64,000 nt of DNA from Atrina japonica (GCA_030159075.1 BROG01000466.1:442501-506500), one strand, 5' to 3'; numbered from the stretch's first letter, positions 1 to 11,600 are shown. Translations and numbers: made by a program. Notes: generated by a model not told the origin, from the sequence alone.

Positions 1-430
1 CTGATACTTTTCCTGAATTGTAGATGTCATGACCTCCAGAGGTATTCAGAATGTTGTTGCTCTCATATCCAACAAACCACAAAATCCGTTATAATCCGTT
101 ATAATCTGTTATTTTTCAAACCTTCCTTGGAAAGTTATATACGGACAAGGTAATTTAGATAGTTGCTTTTCAACGGAAAATATATTTGCAGTATTATTTC
201 TTTCTCAGATTTCTACAGGGGTGTGAACTGGTCAAATGATAAAGCGACGGAAACATTTGTAATATCATAAACAACACTGAGTACACAACATCCGGAAGCA
301 AAGATGTGTAATTTATCTAAAAAAAGAAACGGTCACTCCCTAAAATTCCATCGGAACATCTTTACCGATTCGAACCTATCCGAAGTTATGAAAATGATTC
401 TGTACCTCCGGATGTTGTGTGCCGATCTGG
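1..430. other. no recognisable gene
   Basis: AT-rich sequence. I see no coding region, structured RNA or element end that I can name. Confidence 0.5.
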
Positions 431-440
431 CCAAACTAAA

Positions 441-1010
441 CAAACGTGGTACAGGACCTTAAGTACTTGCTTCCTATAACGTTTCATCAAAATCCCTTGA
501 GAGGTTTTTTTAGAAGAAGTTGACAATGTGAAAAGTTACCCTCCTCCCCTTTAATTTTTACAGTCTAAAAAAAATTATAAAAAATAAAAAACTAAAATTT
601 CAGCAAAATTCTTTCTACGTAATTAAAGGTAAAAGGCATACAATGAAGCGCCATAATGAATAAATGGGGAGAAAATCAAAGAAACCATATAAAAATGAAT
701 GAAAAATTAACGTCAAAAAGCGTAAAAAATTATTTTCCAATTTCTACGAAATTAACAAACTTGAACCTTACATCTAGATCACTAGATGAAATTAGTTTGT
801 CAATCCATGCAGCGGTTTTGGAAGAAAAGATTTTTAAAGAGGTGTACCCTCTGAGACTTCTTTTGCCCCATCCTGGATTCACCCGTGAGTCCATCGGTCA
901 AAACGTGGTATAGAACCTTGAGTATTTACTTCCTATACAGTTTTACCAAAATCCCTTTGGCGGTTTTAGAGAAGAAGTCGAAAATGTGAAAAAGTACCCA
1001 TCCCCCATAA
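441..1010 (+). repeat. two diverged direct repeat units
   Basis: A unit of about 100 bp at 441-541 (starting near CAAACGTGGTACAGGACCTT and ending near GTGAAAAGTTACC) recurs in diverged form at 899-1000. Both contain a 'TCAAAATCCCTT' and an 'AGAAGAAGT' block. The spacing is about 458 bp. This is most likely the inside of a dispersed mollusc repeat with long internal units. No protein is supported. Confidence 0.6.
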
Positions 1011-1041
1011 AAAATGCAGTAAAATTAATAACATATAAAAA

Positions 1042-1255
1042 ATCTCAGATACCAAAGTATAAATCTTTAGGAAGTCCAGGATATAGATACAAATTTGGAT
1101 ACAAACAAGGACCTCTGGAAACAAAGCGGTGGGATCAGGTGCCATGAAGGTGTAAGCATGTCCCCCTGTCGACCGGTCACACCCGCCGTGAGTCTTAAGT
1201 CAAATCAAAATGAAATACGTGAGGAACGAAACCTCTCAGAAAAGCTCAACTTAAC
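1042..1255 (-). mobile_element. Penelope-like retroelement 3' tail fragment (family B)
   Basis: On the minus strand this carries the 3' tail seen many times in the window: a CCGGTCGACAGG block, a GATCAGGTGCCAT-type block and a terminal 'TTTGGTATCTGAGATTTTT'. Better-preserved copies (51340-51880, 21440-21925) place this tail just after the C-terminus of a reverse-transcriptase reading frame. It is a 5'-truncated dead copy. Confidence 0.7.
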
Positions 1256-1337
1256 CTTCGGTTCAGGCGAGCTAACATGGGAGCTGTGAGAGATCGGTGT
1301 TTAAGTAGATCCTATAAATATGAACGGGAATATGCAG

Positions 1338-1817
1338 ATTGATTAATCAATACTCAAAACTAAAGTTTGTATCGGAAAAAATTTATATATATATATATAT
1401 ATATCCTGTTGGTGGAATTTAATTATTGCATGGTGTTTTACACCATATTCAACATTTTTCCAGTTATAAGATGGCAAGTAAACTTTTAAAAAATTTCGGT
1501 TATCTCTTCCCGGGTGAACATGTAACCAGATTCTCTCTGCCATGAAAAATCGGCCGTCAACATATCAATGTTGTGTGTGGTGTAAAACGCAAATTCCACT
1601 TCTAGGATATATAAATATATCTCTGTGTGTGTGTGTGTGTGTGTGCGTGTGTTAAGAAAAGTGTAGTATATAAAAATTAAATGTGATGTTTTATAATTTT
1701 CTTAACATATTTATCGCTGTACCAAGAAAACCAACATAATATATATACAGTATATATATATATATATTGTATATAAATGGTTTCCGATACAAGCTTTAGT
1801 TTTCAATATTAATCAAT
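1338..1817. mobile_element. candidate foldback/MITE with ~48-bp inverted ends
   Basis: The sequence at 1338-1390 (ATTGATTAATCAATACTCAA...) is the near-complement of 1771-1817. Both arms contain AAACTAAAG followed by TTGTATCGGAAA. The 380-bp interior holds TA-rich and (GT)n tracts and no reading frame of note. No target duplication was resolved. The class is unknown. Confidence 0.5.
1621..1650. repeat. (GT)n microsatellite
   Basis: About 14 GT dinucleotides with one GC interruption. Smaller (TA)n tracts lie at 1387-1403 and 1739-1768. Confidence 0.9.
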
Positions 1818-1819
1818 AT

Positions 1820-2860
1820 ATCCACATCATCTTCCCGTTCTTTTTAATGCAATCAAATTAAAAATCGATATATAATGGGAGTAAATTGTGATGAAAGAGG
1901 TGATATTTTCATATAAAGGTACATTTCACTCTTACCTACTAGTTGACCGATACTATTGAAAGACATGTTTGTCTCTGCAAGTCAAATCAAGGCAGTGGCT
2001 GGGAGTTCTTCGGTAAATTGTCTATCGAAACTCTAGTTTAATAGATAACGGAGGGCGACATACTTTTATCGAATATTGAATGGTTAGTAAGCACAGATAA
2101 AGCAATTACCAGATCACTAAGTACAGATAAATTTGGCATTACATATCTGTAATCCAGGCTAATATTCAGGCTAATAAGTCAACTTCAGTGCTTGGTATTT
2201 ATAGAATATGTAAAATAAAATTATTCATATTAGGTTTAGATTGTAAAAACCTTGCAATTTAATTAATTATTTTCATCTGAGATTTAACAAAATACAACAT
2301 TGAATAAATAAATGAAATGTTTAAGGATATTCCTGAAATTTTTATTAAACAGATAATATATAAATTTCACAAATACCCAAATATTAGTCTAATAGACAAC
2401 ATACTAATCTATAAAACATTGCATTAACATGCACCTTTGAAAATCAAAAGTTGGATAAAGTGCAATGACGAAGTAAGCTTCCGCTTTTGGCCAATATGCC
2501 TTTGTTTCGTGTTTTACCAAAGCAACAGTTTTAAAAAAAATGTCAAAACATAAAACGTGGTTGTAAAACCATATGTTATACAACTTGTAACCAGGGAATA
2601 TGCCCCTTATTTAAACTGTGGAATCATGACGAATTTGAACAGTTGATGATTATAAATCCATGGCCCCTGATCCCTTCTGTTAATTTTCTAGATGCTTGTC
2701 CAATATCCATTTCGTAGAATGATATCCTGACATTTCCACCGTTTACAATGGTTTAATTTAATACACCACTACCGATTGACCCCGTTTTCTTGTTGGCCAG
2801 ATATAGGTCGTGAGATTGCAAATCAAATGAGAACAAAACATCATTATAATTAACATGAGA
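1820..2860. other. no recognisable gene
   Basis: AT-rich sequence. I see no credible open frame, splice-flanked exon or repeat relationship inside the window. Confidence 0.5.
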
Positions 2861-2871
2861 CGACTATCTCT

Positions 2872-2883
2872 CACACACACACA

Positions 2884-2967
<84 letters not shown>
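2872..2967. repeat. compound microsatellite (CA)n(CT)n(TA)n
   Basis: A CA run leads into about 28 CT repeats and then about 13 TA repeats. The apparent minus-strand frame through it (runs of YI, ER and VC residues) is a by-product of the repeat. Confidence 0.95.
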
Positions 2968-2969
2968 CA

Positions 2970-4120
2970 TTCACTAACATGAAAGTTGTTATTGAGCTGA
3001 ATTATCAGGGCCTTGCAACATAAAACTTAAGAATTACTTAAGTCTAAAACTTTTACTCAACTTTGGGTAATCCTGATATCTGATTGGCTGAGCAGGCCAG
3101 GTTGATAATATTTTATGGTGCTGGGCCCAGAAGAAATAATCGTAACGATCTTCAACTTAAGAACTGAAAATATGCTAGGTGAAACTTGTGTTGTGACGTA
3201 ACTAGGGCATACTGCACTGATCCAGGAAAAGTTTTATTTTCGTAGACTATGGCAGACGGAGAATGATAACGCCTCAATTTATGCGCAGCGCAGAAAAAAA
3301 TAAAAATAAAATAAAACTCTACACCATTTCGATACGTAACAAATACAAATAATTTCCCAGTACATACATATTCTCTGAAGTGAAAATAATTAAATTAAGT
3401 AAATGAATCTAATTCAAAACATTGTCTTGCATTAAGTTTATACAGTGACCGCCAACTTTCGACTTTACGAGTAATATATACAAATTTAAACACTTAACCT
3501 TCATTTTTTGTTAACGCATGATTTTGTTTGATTAATATCGATTTTTGCTCTCCGGAAAAAAATATTCTATAACACCGTATTTTATCACATTGTTAGGATG
3601 ACATGACTATTACTTTTACGCGATAGTGCCCGGTGTAAGAACTGTGTCATGCCATGTGATGCACTGAACCTATCAAAGCCTGCTTTGGTACATCAAAATC
3701 TATAAAATCACTTTAAAAGCTGAAAACAATACTGTGCTACGTGCTATAAAATTAACTTGTAAAATGTATATTTATTTACACTTCGAAACTGAATATTTTG
3801 GATCTTCAAAACCTTGGTATCATTTCACAACACAGATCATCCATATAGACCAATGTATATTTCGTAGTAACACAAGCATTTAAGGGGTATTAGCTGTGCT
3901 TACCAAAAATAAAAATTTCGATTGTTTCAACTTTAACTACTTGATGTATAATAACGAATAAATGCTATACGAAGGCATAGAAAACCGTATATTCATATAT
4001 ATATATTGTGAAAATAAGGTCAGATCCAGTGTGGAATCCACATACCAATAGTAAGGTTAAGTTAATCAATTACAAGTAAAATTGAAGAAGTACCAATCAA
4101 TAATCAAAACTCAAGTCCAT
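2970..4120. other. no recognisable gene
   Basis: AT-rich unique-looking sequence. I could not assign any protein, RNA or element end. Confidence 0.5.
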
Positions 4121-4124
4121 TATA

Positions 4125-5078
4125 ATACGACGAATTAGATGTGTAAATGGTCTCGACATTAAGAACAATTACGAATCCCAAACGGGATAAGACCAGGTGT
4201 CCGGAAGGAGTCAGCGTCTTCTGCTGGCATGCCACACCCGTTGCAAGTGTTCCACGGAAACCTGTCTAGTTCGATGAACGGGTTAGATGAGATCAAGTTC
4301 TGTGAAAAACATGATTGGTGAAACGGAGTCACTGTCTGTGGCCATGATCCAGAATACTATCTAATATCTCTGAGAGGGGTACTTCATAATGTTTCACAAG
4401 ATCCCCGTATCGACCATAAAACTTCTTAAACGACGACTCCAAGCGTTCAACAACGTAACCTTGTGTAAGTAGTTTATTGGCTAGTCGTTTAACTCTCGGA
4501 ATAAAGCATTCATAGGAAGTTTGTGATATGGAAATTAAAATCGTATCGTTTGTCATAGAGGGATGTATGAAGTTGACCGCCTTTTCCAATCGACAGGAGT
4601 AAATCAAGGTAATAAGCAGATGTGTTGCTCTCTGTCGTCTCATTGATCTGTAGCTCAACAGGATACATCTGGCCGAGGTAATTCTGAAATTCTGAATTAT
4701 TTATGGACAAAACATCGTCGATATACTTGTAAGTAAAATTGAACCGAGATGCTATCTGTTTGTTTCCTTTGGAGAGCAGTGACTGCATAAATTCCGCTTC
4801 ATATGAATACAAAAATATGTCAGCTAAAAGAGGTGAACAATTGGTACCCATTGGAATGCCGACAATCTGTTGGAAAACTTTTCCCGCAAAAACCACGAAG
4901 ATGTTGTCTACTAGAAACCCCAGCATCTTGATAATATCGTTTTCAGTGTACTTTTTATTGCAATCAAGTGTTCCTTGACAAAATTGTGTTTCCGAAGCAA
5001 TTTTCACAAAAATATAGGGGGATATCAGAATAATTATGTCTATGTATCTCTTTTTGTTATTGTATATCAATCTAAGTA
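4125..5078 (-). pseudogene. Penelope-like reverse transcriptase, truncated (family A)
   Basis: The minus strand encodes the catalytic half of a reverse transcriptase: QIVGIPMGTNCSPLLADIF (palm motif) is followed by the active-site box YIDDVL and later YDKR-DFNFHITNF. A second frame continues with KRLANKLLTQGYV and FYGRYGDLV, the usual C-terminal stretch. I assign it to Penelope-like elements on motif style; a related uncharacterised RT family is possible. The protein is broken: the N-terminal half is cut off at 5078, where another repeat begins. In addition about 90 bp is missing between NFHITNF and the YECF block compared with the sister copy at 24122-24785. The 3' tail (4125-4330) carries a block shared with 7515-7815, 15240-15572 and 24122-24785. 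Confidence 0.7.
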
Positions 5079-7240
5079 GAAACAAGAGATCCCAGAGGGA
5101 TCTTGTCGCCCACCATCGAATGTTCTTCATTTGATCTATGACAGACTGTTCTTTTCTCTTATTTTGTGGCTCAACAGTGAATTTGAACTAAGACCTAAAT
5201 ATCTGTCAAATGCTTTCACACAAGATTATAACAATACCAAATATAAATTGATATAATTCAAGATAGCTTAACCATACCTGTCAACTTCTAAGAGTAAAAA
5301 TGTTGGTCGTGACCTGCATTGAATAAAACAAACATTACACATAATAATCTGTCTCGTTGGGCCCTGATTTGATATCAAATATAGCAAAGTGTATATTTCA
5401 GGGAAGTGGCAGTACCCCCACATACACTACTGAATGTGTTTTCCAATAACAATCAATAATGTGTATGGTTAAACAGAGGGGCTGTGAACGGTTTTTAAGT
5501 TATAAGTAAAAGTATATAAATTTCAAGGGGTGGGGAAGGAACCAAAGATCATACACCAATGAATGTGTCTACCCATAACAAATAAAAAATACATGGCTCA
5601 ATGGTAGACGTTGTAAAAGATTTTCAAGAAATACATAATAAACTTTAATTTTGTGATCCGACCTGAAAATGTACAACTAGACCTCAATGAGATGTTGTAT
5701 GTCAAATTTCATAAAGATCCCTTCAGTACTTTCTGAGATATAGCAATAACAAACTTTAATGGTCAAAATCCAAGATGGCCGCCTAGCAGCCATTTTTTTT
5801 ATCTGATCTGCCTGAAAATGTACACTGCACAACTAAGTCTCAAGGGGAACCTATATGTCAAGCTTCATAAAGATCCTTTCAGTTCTTTCTGAGAAATAGC
5901 AATAACAATCTTTAATGGTCCTCAAGGAGAACCTTATGTCAAATTTCATAAAGATCCCTTCTGGATCTTCTGAGAAATAGCTATAAAAAAACTTAAATTG
6001 TCAAAATCCAAGATGGACACTGGCAGCCATTTTGTGATCCAACCACCTGAAAATGTACACTGCAGAACTAGACTTCAAGGAGAACCTGTATTTCAAATTT
6101 CATAAAGATCCCCTCAGTACTTTCTGAGAAATAGCAATAACAAACTTTAATTGTCAAAATCCAAGATGGCCATTTGGCAGCCATTTTGTTATCCGATCCG
6201 CCTGAAAATGTACACTGCACAACTAGACCTCAAGGAGAACCTCTATGTCAAATTTCATAAAGATCCTTTCTGGACTTTAAGAGAAATAGCGATAACAAAC
6301 TTTAATTGTCAAAATCAAAGATGGCCGCCTGGCAGCCATTTTGTAATCCGATCCGCCTGAAAATGTACACTGCACAACTAAACCTCAAGGAAAACCTACA
6401 TGTCAAATTGCTTAAAGATCCCTTCAGTACTTTCTGAGAAATAGCGATAACAAATTTTAACTGTCAAAATCCAAAATGGCCGCCTGTGATCCGACCCACC
6501 TGAAAATATAAACTGCACAACTAAATGTCAATAGGAACCTAAATTGAAGATTTCATATACAGAGGTAAACTACTCACTGACAAATTATTGACACAGGGAT
6601 ATCGAAAACCGTGTTTAATGTCAACGTTCCGCAAATTTTACGGTCGGTATAATAGTCTTGTTTGCGACCACTCTGTTTCACTAATTGAAATGTTGAGTTG
6701 CCTTTTCGTTGGCGGGTGTTGAGACGTCTGTACCAATTGTGACGAGGATACATTTCTCACGTATTTCATTGGACTTGAGTGTGGACTCACGCGGGTGTGA
6801 CCTGTCGACAGGGTTACTCCTCCATGGCACCTGATCCCAGCTCTTTGTTTCCAGAGGTCCGTGTTTGTCCATTTTTATCTGATTTGTATCTATGTCCTGG
6901 ACATTCTATTGATTTATACTTTGGTATCTGAGATTTTTATATTCATAAAGATCCCTTCAGTACTTTCTGAGAAATAGCGATAACAAACTTTAATTGTCAA
7001 AATCAAACATGATGGCCGCAGATCCGGCAACTAGACCTCATTATGTCAAATGTGATCCGACTTTCACGATAACAAACTGAAAATGTAGCCATTTTGTGAT
7101 CCGACCACCTGAAAATGTACACAGCACAACTAGACCTCAAGGAAAACCTATATGTCAAAAGATCCCTGCAGTACTTTCTGAGAAATAGCGATAACAAGAA
7201 TTGTTTAAGGACGGACGACGGACCACGGAGGCAGGGTAAT
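5079..7240 (+). mobile_element. tandem-unit dispersed element (AACAAGAG class, ~165-bp units)
   Basis: The left end is ACAAGAGATCCCAGAGGGAT, a short hairpin (GATCCC/GGGATC). About eight to nine units of roughly 165 bp run from about 5640 to 7200. Each contains CTGAAAATGTACACTGCACA, TTTCATAAAGATCCCTTCAG and CAAGATGGCCGCCTGGCAGC. The right end is a GATAACAAGAATTGTT block followed by a GGACGGACGACGGACCACGG tract. Its architecture recalls the non-autonomous tandem-core elements described in bivalves (pearl/HINE type), which is a family-level inference. It interrupts the reverse-transcriptase element on its left and is itself interrupted at 6543-6942. Confidence 0.65.
6543..6942 (+). mobile_element. 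Penelope-like 3' fragment inserted in tandem array
   Basis: The plus strand encodes YRGKLLTDKLLTQGYRK and FRKFYGRYNSLV, then the common tail with CTGTCGACAGGG and GGTATCTGAGATTTTT. It sits inside one ~165-bp unit of the surrounding array: the unit reads GATTTCAT before it and resumes with TTCATAAAGATCC after it. A short TTCAT target duplication is therefore likely. It is a 5'-truncated copy. Confidence 0.7.
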
Positions 7241-7379
7241 TAGGAAATGCATTTTTCTTACATCGGAGACAGTTGATATCCTTTGATGACAAACATGTAT
7301 AATTGGGCAAAAAATATACATAGTAATGCAACACTAGAGGGAAAGTTTAGAAATACCACACGCCTAAAATGAGAAAACA

Positions 7380-7430
<51 letters not shown>
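7380..7430. repeat. (TA)n microsatellite
   Basis: About 24 TA dinucleotides. The IYIYIY frames through it are by-products of the repeat. Confidence 0.95.
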
Positions 7431-7431
<1 letters not shown>

Positions 7432-7515
7432 GAAGATATACCAATGGATAATATATATAAATGAAGATATACCAATGGATAATATATATAAATGAAGATA
7501 TACCAATGGATAATC
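7422..7515. repeat. 31-bp tandem repeat x3
   Basis: Three near-identical copies of a 31-bp unit containing AATGAAGATATACCAATGGA. Confidence 0.9.
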
Positions 7516-7815
7516 GAAACTCCATGCCCACTAGAATAGAACATATTGGATACTAAAATGGTCTCAGCAAAAAGAAAAATTGCGAATTCCAAAAGGATGT
7601 CGAAAGAGCGTCAGCTTCCATTCCCTCACCCGTCGCAAATGTTACATGGAAACCTTCGAGCTAGCCTAGGATCTTCTTGGTGACAATGAATCACTGTATA
7701 TTACTGGCTCCAGAATACTATCTAACATTCATGAGAGGGGGACTTCATATTTTTTAGCAAGTTCCCGTATTGACCATAAAACTCCTTTAGCGACAATAAT
7801 GAATTATGTATGAAA
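7515..7815 (-). mobile_element. Penelope-like 3' tail fragment (family A)
   Basis: Shares with 4125-4450 the minus-strand tail: the ATGGTCTCA, CGAATCCC-type, GAGAGGGGGACTTCATA and CCGTATTGACCATAAAACT blocks. Only the end of the coding region and the 3' tail remain. Confidence 0.65.
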
Positions 7816-7874
7816 TCTCTTTCAAAGTTTAATAAAATTTTATCGTTTATTTTTCTGTTATGAAATGTTCTGTG

Positions 7875-7990
7875 GACAACCTACTGTGATCATCCGAAAG
7901 ACAGGATACCAACCTGCCGTCGGCTGGACTCGACCTCATGATCATGATCAAAAGTCGAGCGCGCTGCCGACTGAGACAGGCCGGCTCTTT
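7875..7990 (-). mobile_element. SINE head fragment
   Basis: On the minus strand this reads GCCGGCCTGTCTCAGTCGGC and then a GCGCGCTCGACTTTTGATCA block, matching the tRNA-like head of the SINEs at 18089 and 61454. The body is missing. It is a retrotransposed fragment and not a tRNA gene. Confidence 0.65.
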
Positions 7991-8109
7991 AATTTCTTGT
8001 ATATCTATTCTTGTTTCATTGTTAATGTACCTGTTGTGTGTGTTTCAATGGACCGCCTTGGATATGTCATGGTACATCAGCCGAGTTCTCCCGCTGTCAG
8101 TTGATCCGT

Positions 8110-8950
8110 ATTTTTGCTATTGGCCGAAATTGATATATGACAAGTATGATGAAGCCGAGACTGCAATGGGACGAGTTAAAATAGGTCGATACCACGCGAT
8201 ATATTCGGCACGTGGACAATGTCACAAACGAATATTATGTTATGAAACGATGTACAAGATCAACTTTGCCTAATTTAGGTAAGAAATGATGATGTAAGAA
8301 AGTAAATCCAAAGGGTAATAAGAATAGAATATATTTTAAAAACAATTCAGATACCAAAGTATAAATATTTAGGATGTCCAGGATATAGGTACAAATCTGG
8401 TAAAAAAAAATGGACAAACACAGACCTCTGGAAATTAAGGTGTGGAATCAGGTGCCATCACTTATCACACCCCGTGAGTCCACAATCAAATCCAAATGAA
8501 AAACGTTAGGAACGAATCCTCGTCATAATTGATATAGACGTATCAACATCCGCAATTGAACAGGCAACTCAACATTTCATTTAGAGAAACAGAAATATAG
8601 TAAACAATACTATTACACAGACCGTACAAATTGTGGAATGTTGACATCAAACGCGATTTTCGATATCCATGTGTCAATGATTTGTCAGTGAGTAGTTTAT
8701 CTCTATATGAAATGTTCATATGTTGAACACGCACTGGTATATCGGATCATTTGTGAAATATAAACTCCATATGCGGGTGATTGTGTGATATTACTGCAAA
8801 TCGCACGTGCTTCTGTGACACTCGGTAATCCTCGTAAAACTTACCGAAAATTAATTTGCAATGATCAGAGTGATGGTCATACTGAAAATACGGGTTACGT
8901 TTAGCAGTATTGTTGCAATTATATGCGTGCATTAGTTATTCTAACCACCA
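8110..8950 (-). repeat. dispersed repeat D, interrupted
   Basis: The blocks at 8110-8335 and 8800-8950 are the reverse complement of one continuous stretch at 52340-52745 and 63160-63600. Shared landmarks are AAACGTAACCCGTA, GATTACCGAG, ATTCTATTCTTATTACCCTT and CCTGATTTAG-type sequence. The two blocks are separated here by a retroelement fragment at 8341-8790. The frames inside D are short and differ between copies, so I do not call a protein. Confidence 0.7.
8341..8790 (-). mobile_element. Penelope-like 3' fragment inserted in repeat D
   Basis: The minus strand encodes GVYISQMI and FHIERDKLLTDKSLTHGY-like sequence, then the common 3' tail. The D repeat resumes on both sides at an AATAT/ATATT motif, consistent with a short target duplication. 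The frame is disrupted. Confidence 0.7.
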
Positions 8951-9390
8951 GGTGGTCTCTCTGGGATACGTTTATATAATACACAGCTCATATCGCTTGC
9001 AATAACATAAAAAGGTTGTGTAACGTTTCATCGCACATGAATGTAACATAGGACAACTAGAAACCAGCCCTGTGCTTATATCTAGTATATACCCTTTTCA
9101 TCTAGCGTCAATGGAATGTAAATCGGTATGTAAATATTATTAATTTAAAGTCACATTCCGGGGACGTCATTGTAATTTTCCGGACGTTATTGTAAGTATT
9201 GACAGTTACTTTTAAAAACCACTCGTAGCCGATGAAAATGAAAAACAAAAATAAGAAACTGATGCATTAGTGGAGTTATTAGGAAGCATTTTGTACGAAT
9301 TCTTAAATTTACTCTGGTGTTAGAGACATGCAAATTTCGCCCTAATTATCGAAGAGCGCTAACACGCGACCTCCGACACGTGACCCACGA
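8951..9390. other. no recognisable gene
   Basis: Sequence between repeat D and the MASK-type exon. I see nothing I can name apart from a CCACCAGGTGG palindrome near 8946, which belongs to the edge of repeat D. Confidence 0.4.
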
Positions 9391-9402
9391 TTCATATGCA
9401 AT

Positions 9403-9712
9403 ATGGCGAGCAAAACAAAAACACGGGCCTTAATTCGATGTGAGAAAAGCCGTAAGTGACACGAAAATAAAACAAAAATCGCAGGAAACAGCAATACACG
9501 GTAACGATTATACTTGGGACAGAACACAACAGTTGGCGAAATCTTAAGGAAATTGGCAACCATCGTACTCGATCACTAGTAAATGCGTCGACGTCGTTGA
9601 TATTTTCACGTGGTCGTTCACATTTTGATAAATTATACTTGTCAATTTTTGATGCAACAGTCGATTGTGATAGCATTTTTAGCTTATATATATGAAAAGA
9701 TTGAATAATTCA
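9403..9712 (+). pseudogene. exon fragment of a basic-N-terminus gene family (MASK-type)
   Basis: The frame opens with MASKTKTR and shifts about 70 nt later to another frame reading RRKQQYTVTIILGTEHNSW, then RNLKEIGNHRTRS. The same order of elements (a MASK-like basic start, then I-x-G-x-EH-x-x-W-x-x-LK) occurs in the TTAA-flanked element at 53841-54038. The two therefore look like copies of one gene family that starts with a short basic segment. I do not know its function; an origin as a transposon-associated host-type gene is possible. At least one frameshift and one stop make this copy non-functional. Confidence 0.5.
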
Positions 9713-9737
9713 GTGAGTAAAGATACATTTTACTTAC

Positions 9738-9764
9738 TGATACGTTGCTGCCGGAACTCGCCAT
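9738..9764 (-). other. candidate short first coding exon (weak)
   Basis: On the minus strand an ATG is followed by nine codons (MASSGSNVS) and then a good splice-donor-like GTAAGTA. No downstream exon was found. It is recorded only as a possibility. Confidence 0.15.
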
Positions 9765-9971
9765 GACAAGAGTTTGTTTTGATTTTCACGCAGCCTCGTT
9801 TTCGATTTGATAAAACGATCGATGTGCTGGTTGTTTCCCGCGATTAATTAACTAATTAGTTGGAATAGGACTTTAAAACTACGACGAAAGTTCATGCGAA
9901 TACGCATTAAATGAGTACAGAAAAGTTTATTGATGAACATTACCATCGGAACGTGGCTTAACCTGCAGAAA

Positions 9972-10189
9972 TAGAGCCGCCGTGGCTTCGCGGTAGTGTT
10001 CGAGACTCGGTGGAGGTCGTTTCATGTCCTTCGGATGACAGTGTCACAGTAGGTGTCGACACGTTAAAGAGCCCTCACTGCTCAATGACCGTAAGTGCCG
10101 AGCATAGGGCAAAATTTTAAGCCTTTCGCCGCCATTTGGTGACGTCTCCATATGAGTGAAAGATTCTTGAGTGGGTCGTTAAACAATAA
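9972..10189 (+). mobile_element. SINE, second head type
   Basis: The head reads GAGCCGCCGTGGCTTCGCGG. The body contains TCACAGTAGGTGTCGACACG, CCGTAAGTGCCGAGCATAGG and a GTGACGTCTCCATATGAGTG...GGTCGTTAAACAAT tail. The flanks CTGCAGAAA (9963-9971) and CTGTAGAAA (10190-10198) look like a 9-bp target duplication with one mismatch. Confidence 0.8.
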
Positions 10190-10453
10190 CTGTAGAAAAA
10201 CAACAAAATCTGACTCAATGTAGATTTAATGTTCGACCAACATATACAGTGAAACATTTCATTTCTGCTCCGATTGGCACGTTAACTGTTCACAAGAAGC
10301 AAATTAAAATGTGACAGATATTTTGAAATCTTGATATCAATCACACTGTGCTTCGTCAAAATACGTCATCAATTTTATTGCATCTGATTTATTCTTTTTA
10401 TGTATTACGTTCGTATATTCAAGCAATGACAGTTTGTTTTCATTTTGGCCTAT

Positions 10454-10626
10454 AGACCCTTTACCAGTAACTGCGGTCCTGTGACTTATGATACAGATTC
10501 CCGGAAAGTTACATCAAGAAAGAATCAGTTACCATAACGACGTCTATGTTTTTGCGGGTATCTCTATCATTTTGCCAACCGGAAGACTGGCAAAGTCACA
10601 GGATCGCAGTTACTGCTAAAGGGTCT
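10454..10626. mobile_element. MITE with ~34-bp inverted ends
   Basis: The left end AGACCCTTTACCAGTAACTG (and on to CCTGTGACTT) pairs with the right end, whose complement reads AGACCCTTTAGCAGTAACTG (and on to CCTGTGACTT); there are only two mismatches in 34 bp. The element is 173 bp with a non-coding middle. The target duplication is unclear, perhaps TA or AT. Confidence 0.75.
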
Positions 10627-10629
10627 ATT

Positions 10630-11200
10630 GATTTCTGTTTATTCAAATTTTTCAAATTTGAGCATTATCTATTCATTTTCGTAGATTAACTCGGAGCCTC
10701 GGTTACTCAATGAGAACAATAAGTCCAAACAAAATAGAGGTTACAGTTCCTGGAGGTCTCCACTATGACGCTTTCAATAAATCGGGTAAAATATAACTTT
10801 AATGTTGTATTTCCTTATATTGCCGTCAGGTCTTTCACAAAGAATGGGAACTCCCCTGTTTAATTAACAGATCAAACTATCCAACTGAAGACAAATGATT
10901 CCATTGTTCTTTTGAAATATGTTGCATATGAATGAAGAAACAACTCGACTGATGTTTTCATAGAAATGGGCATCTTGTTGAAAATGTTACTTTCCAAAGA
11001 TTATACATAAATATATTGCCGATCATAATTTCAAGATTTTTTATATACAAATCAGTTTACATTTGTTTTATTGATGTTGTTGGGCAAATACATAATATAG
11101 GGATGACAAATTACTAAGCATGACAATTTCCATACGTATCTGAATGCGATGTATCCCATCGAATATAGAAATAAAAACACCATGGAATCAAGCACAAACG
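10630..11200. other. no recognisable gene
   Basis: AT-rich sequence with nothing I can assign. Confidence 0.4.
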
Positions 11201-11204
11201 TACA

Positions 11205-11600
11205 TTTTTGACATATAATCTTATCATGGACACAAACTACCATGCAATATAACAAACGCGATGATTTCGGCTCTCCCACGGTAAATTTTCCACATTTAAG
11301 TAGTATCACCCCGCTGTCACCACCTGATTGTAGTATTTATATGTCGTACTATAACGTTAGATATTCCAGAGCATGTTCAACATTTCAACATTGATATACA
11401 GAAGCTAATTTGTTTCAGTTTCAGTGAATTGCCTGTTCGCCTGTTCCAATTGTGTTGAAGATTTATTCCTCACTTATTTTATTTGAATTTGACTGTAGTA
11501 TCACAGCAGATGTGACTGACCAACACCGGATGCTATCTCCTCCATTACATCTTATCTTATATCTGGATTTCCAGTGGTCGTTGTCTGTCCAGTGTTCATT
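11205..11600 (+). mobile_element. Penelope-like 3' fragment with internal deletion
   Basis: Starts in the coding end of the RT family (an AACGCGATGATTTCGG block matching the YDKRDDFGF region at 51351-51375, then TTTTCCACATTTAAGTAGTA), runs to GATATACAGAAG, then jumps to the region after the FYGRY block. The common 3' tail follows. The next copy (11690-11990) lies in the opposite orientation. Confidence 0.6.

Noticed and set aside
2758..2970. 70-codon minus-strand frame with runs of YI and ER
   Set aside because: It is a translation of the CA/CT/TA microsatellite.
7258..7592. Overlapping minus-strand frames rich in IYIYIY
   Set aside because: They come from the (TA)n tract and the 31-bp tandem repeat.
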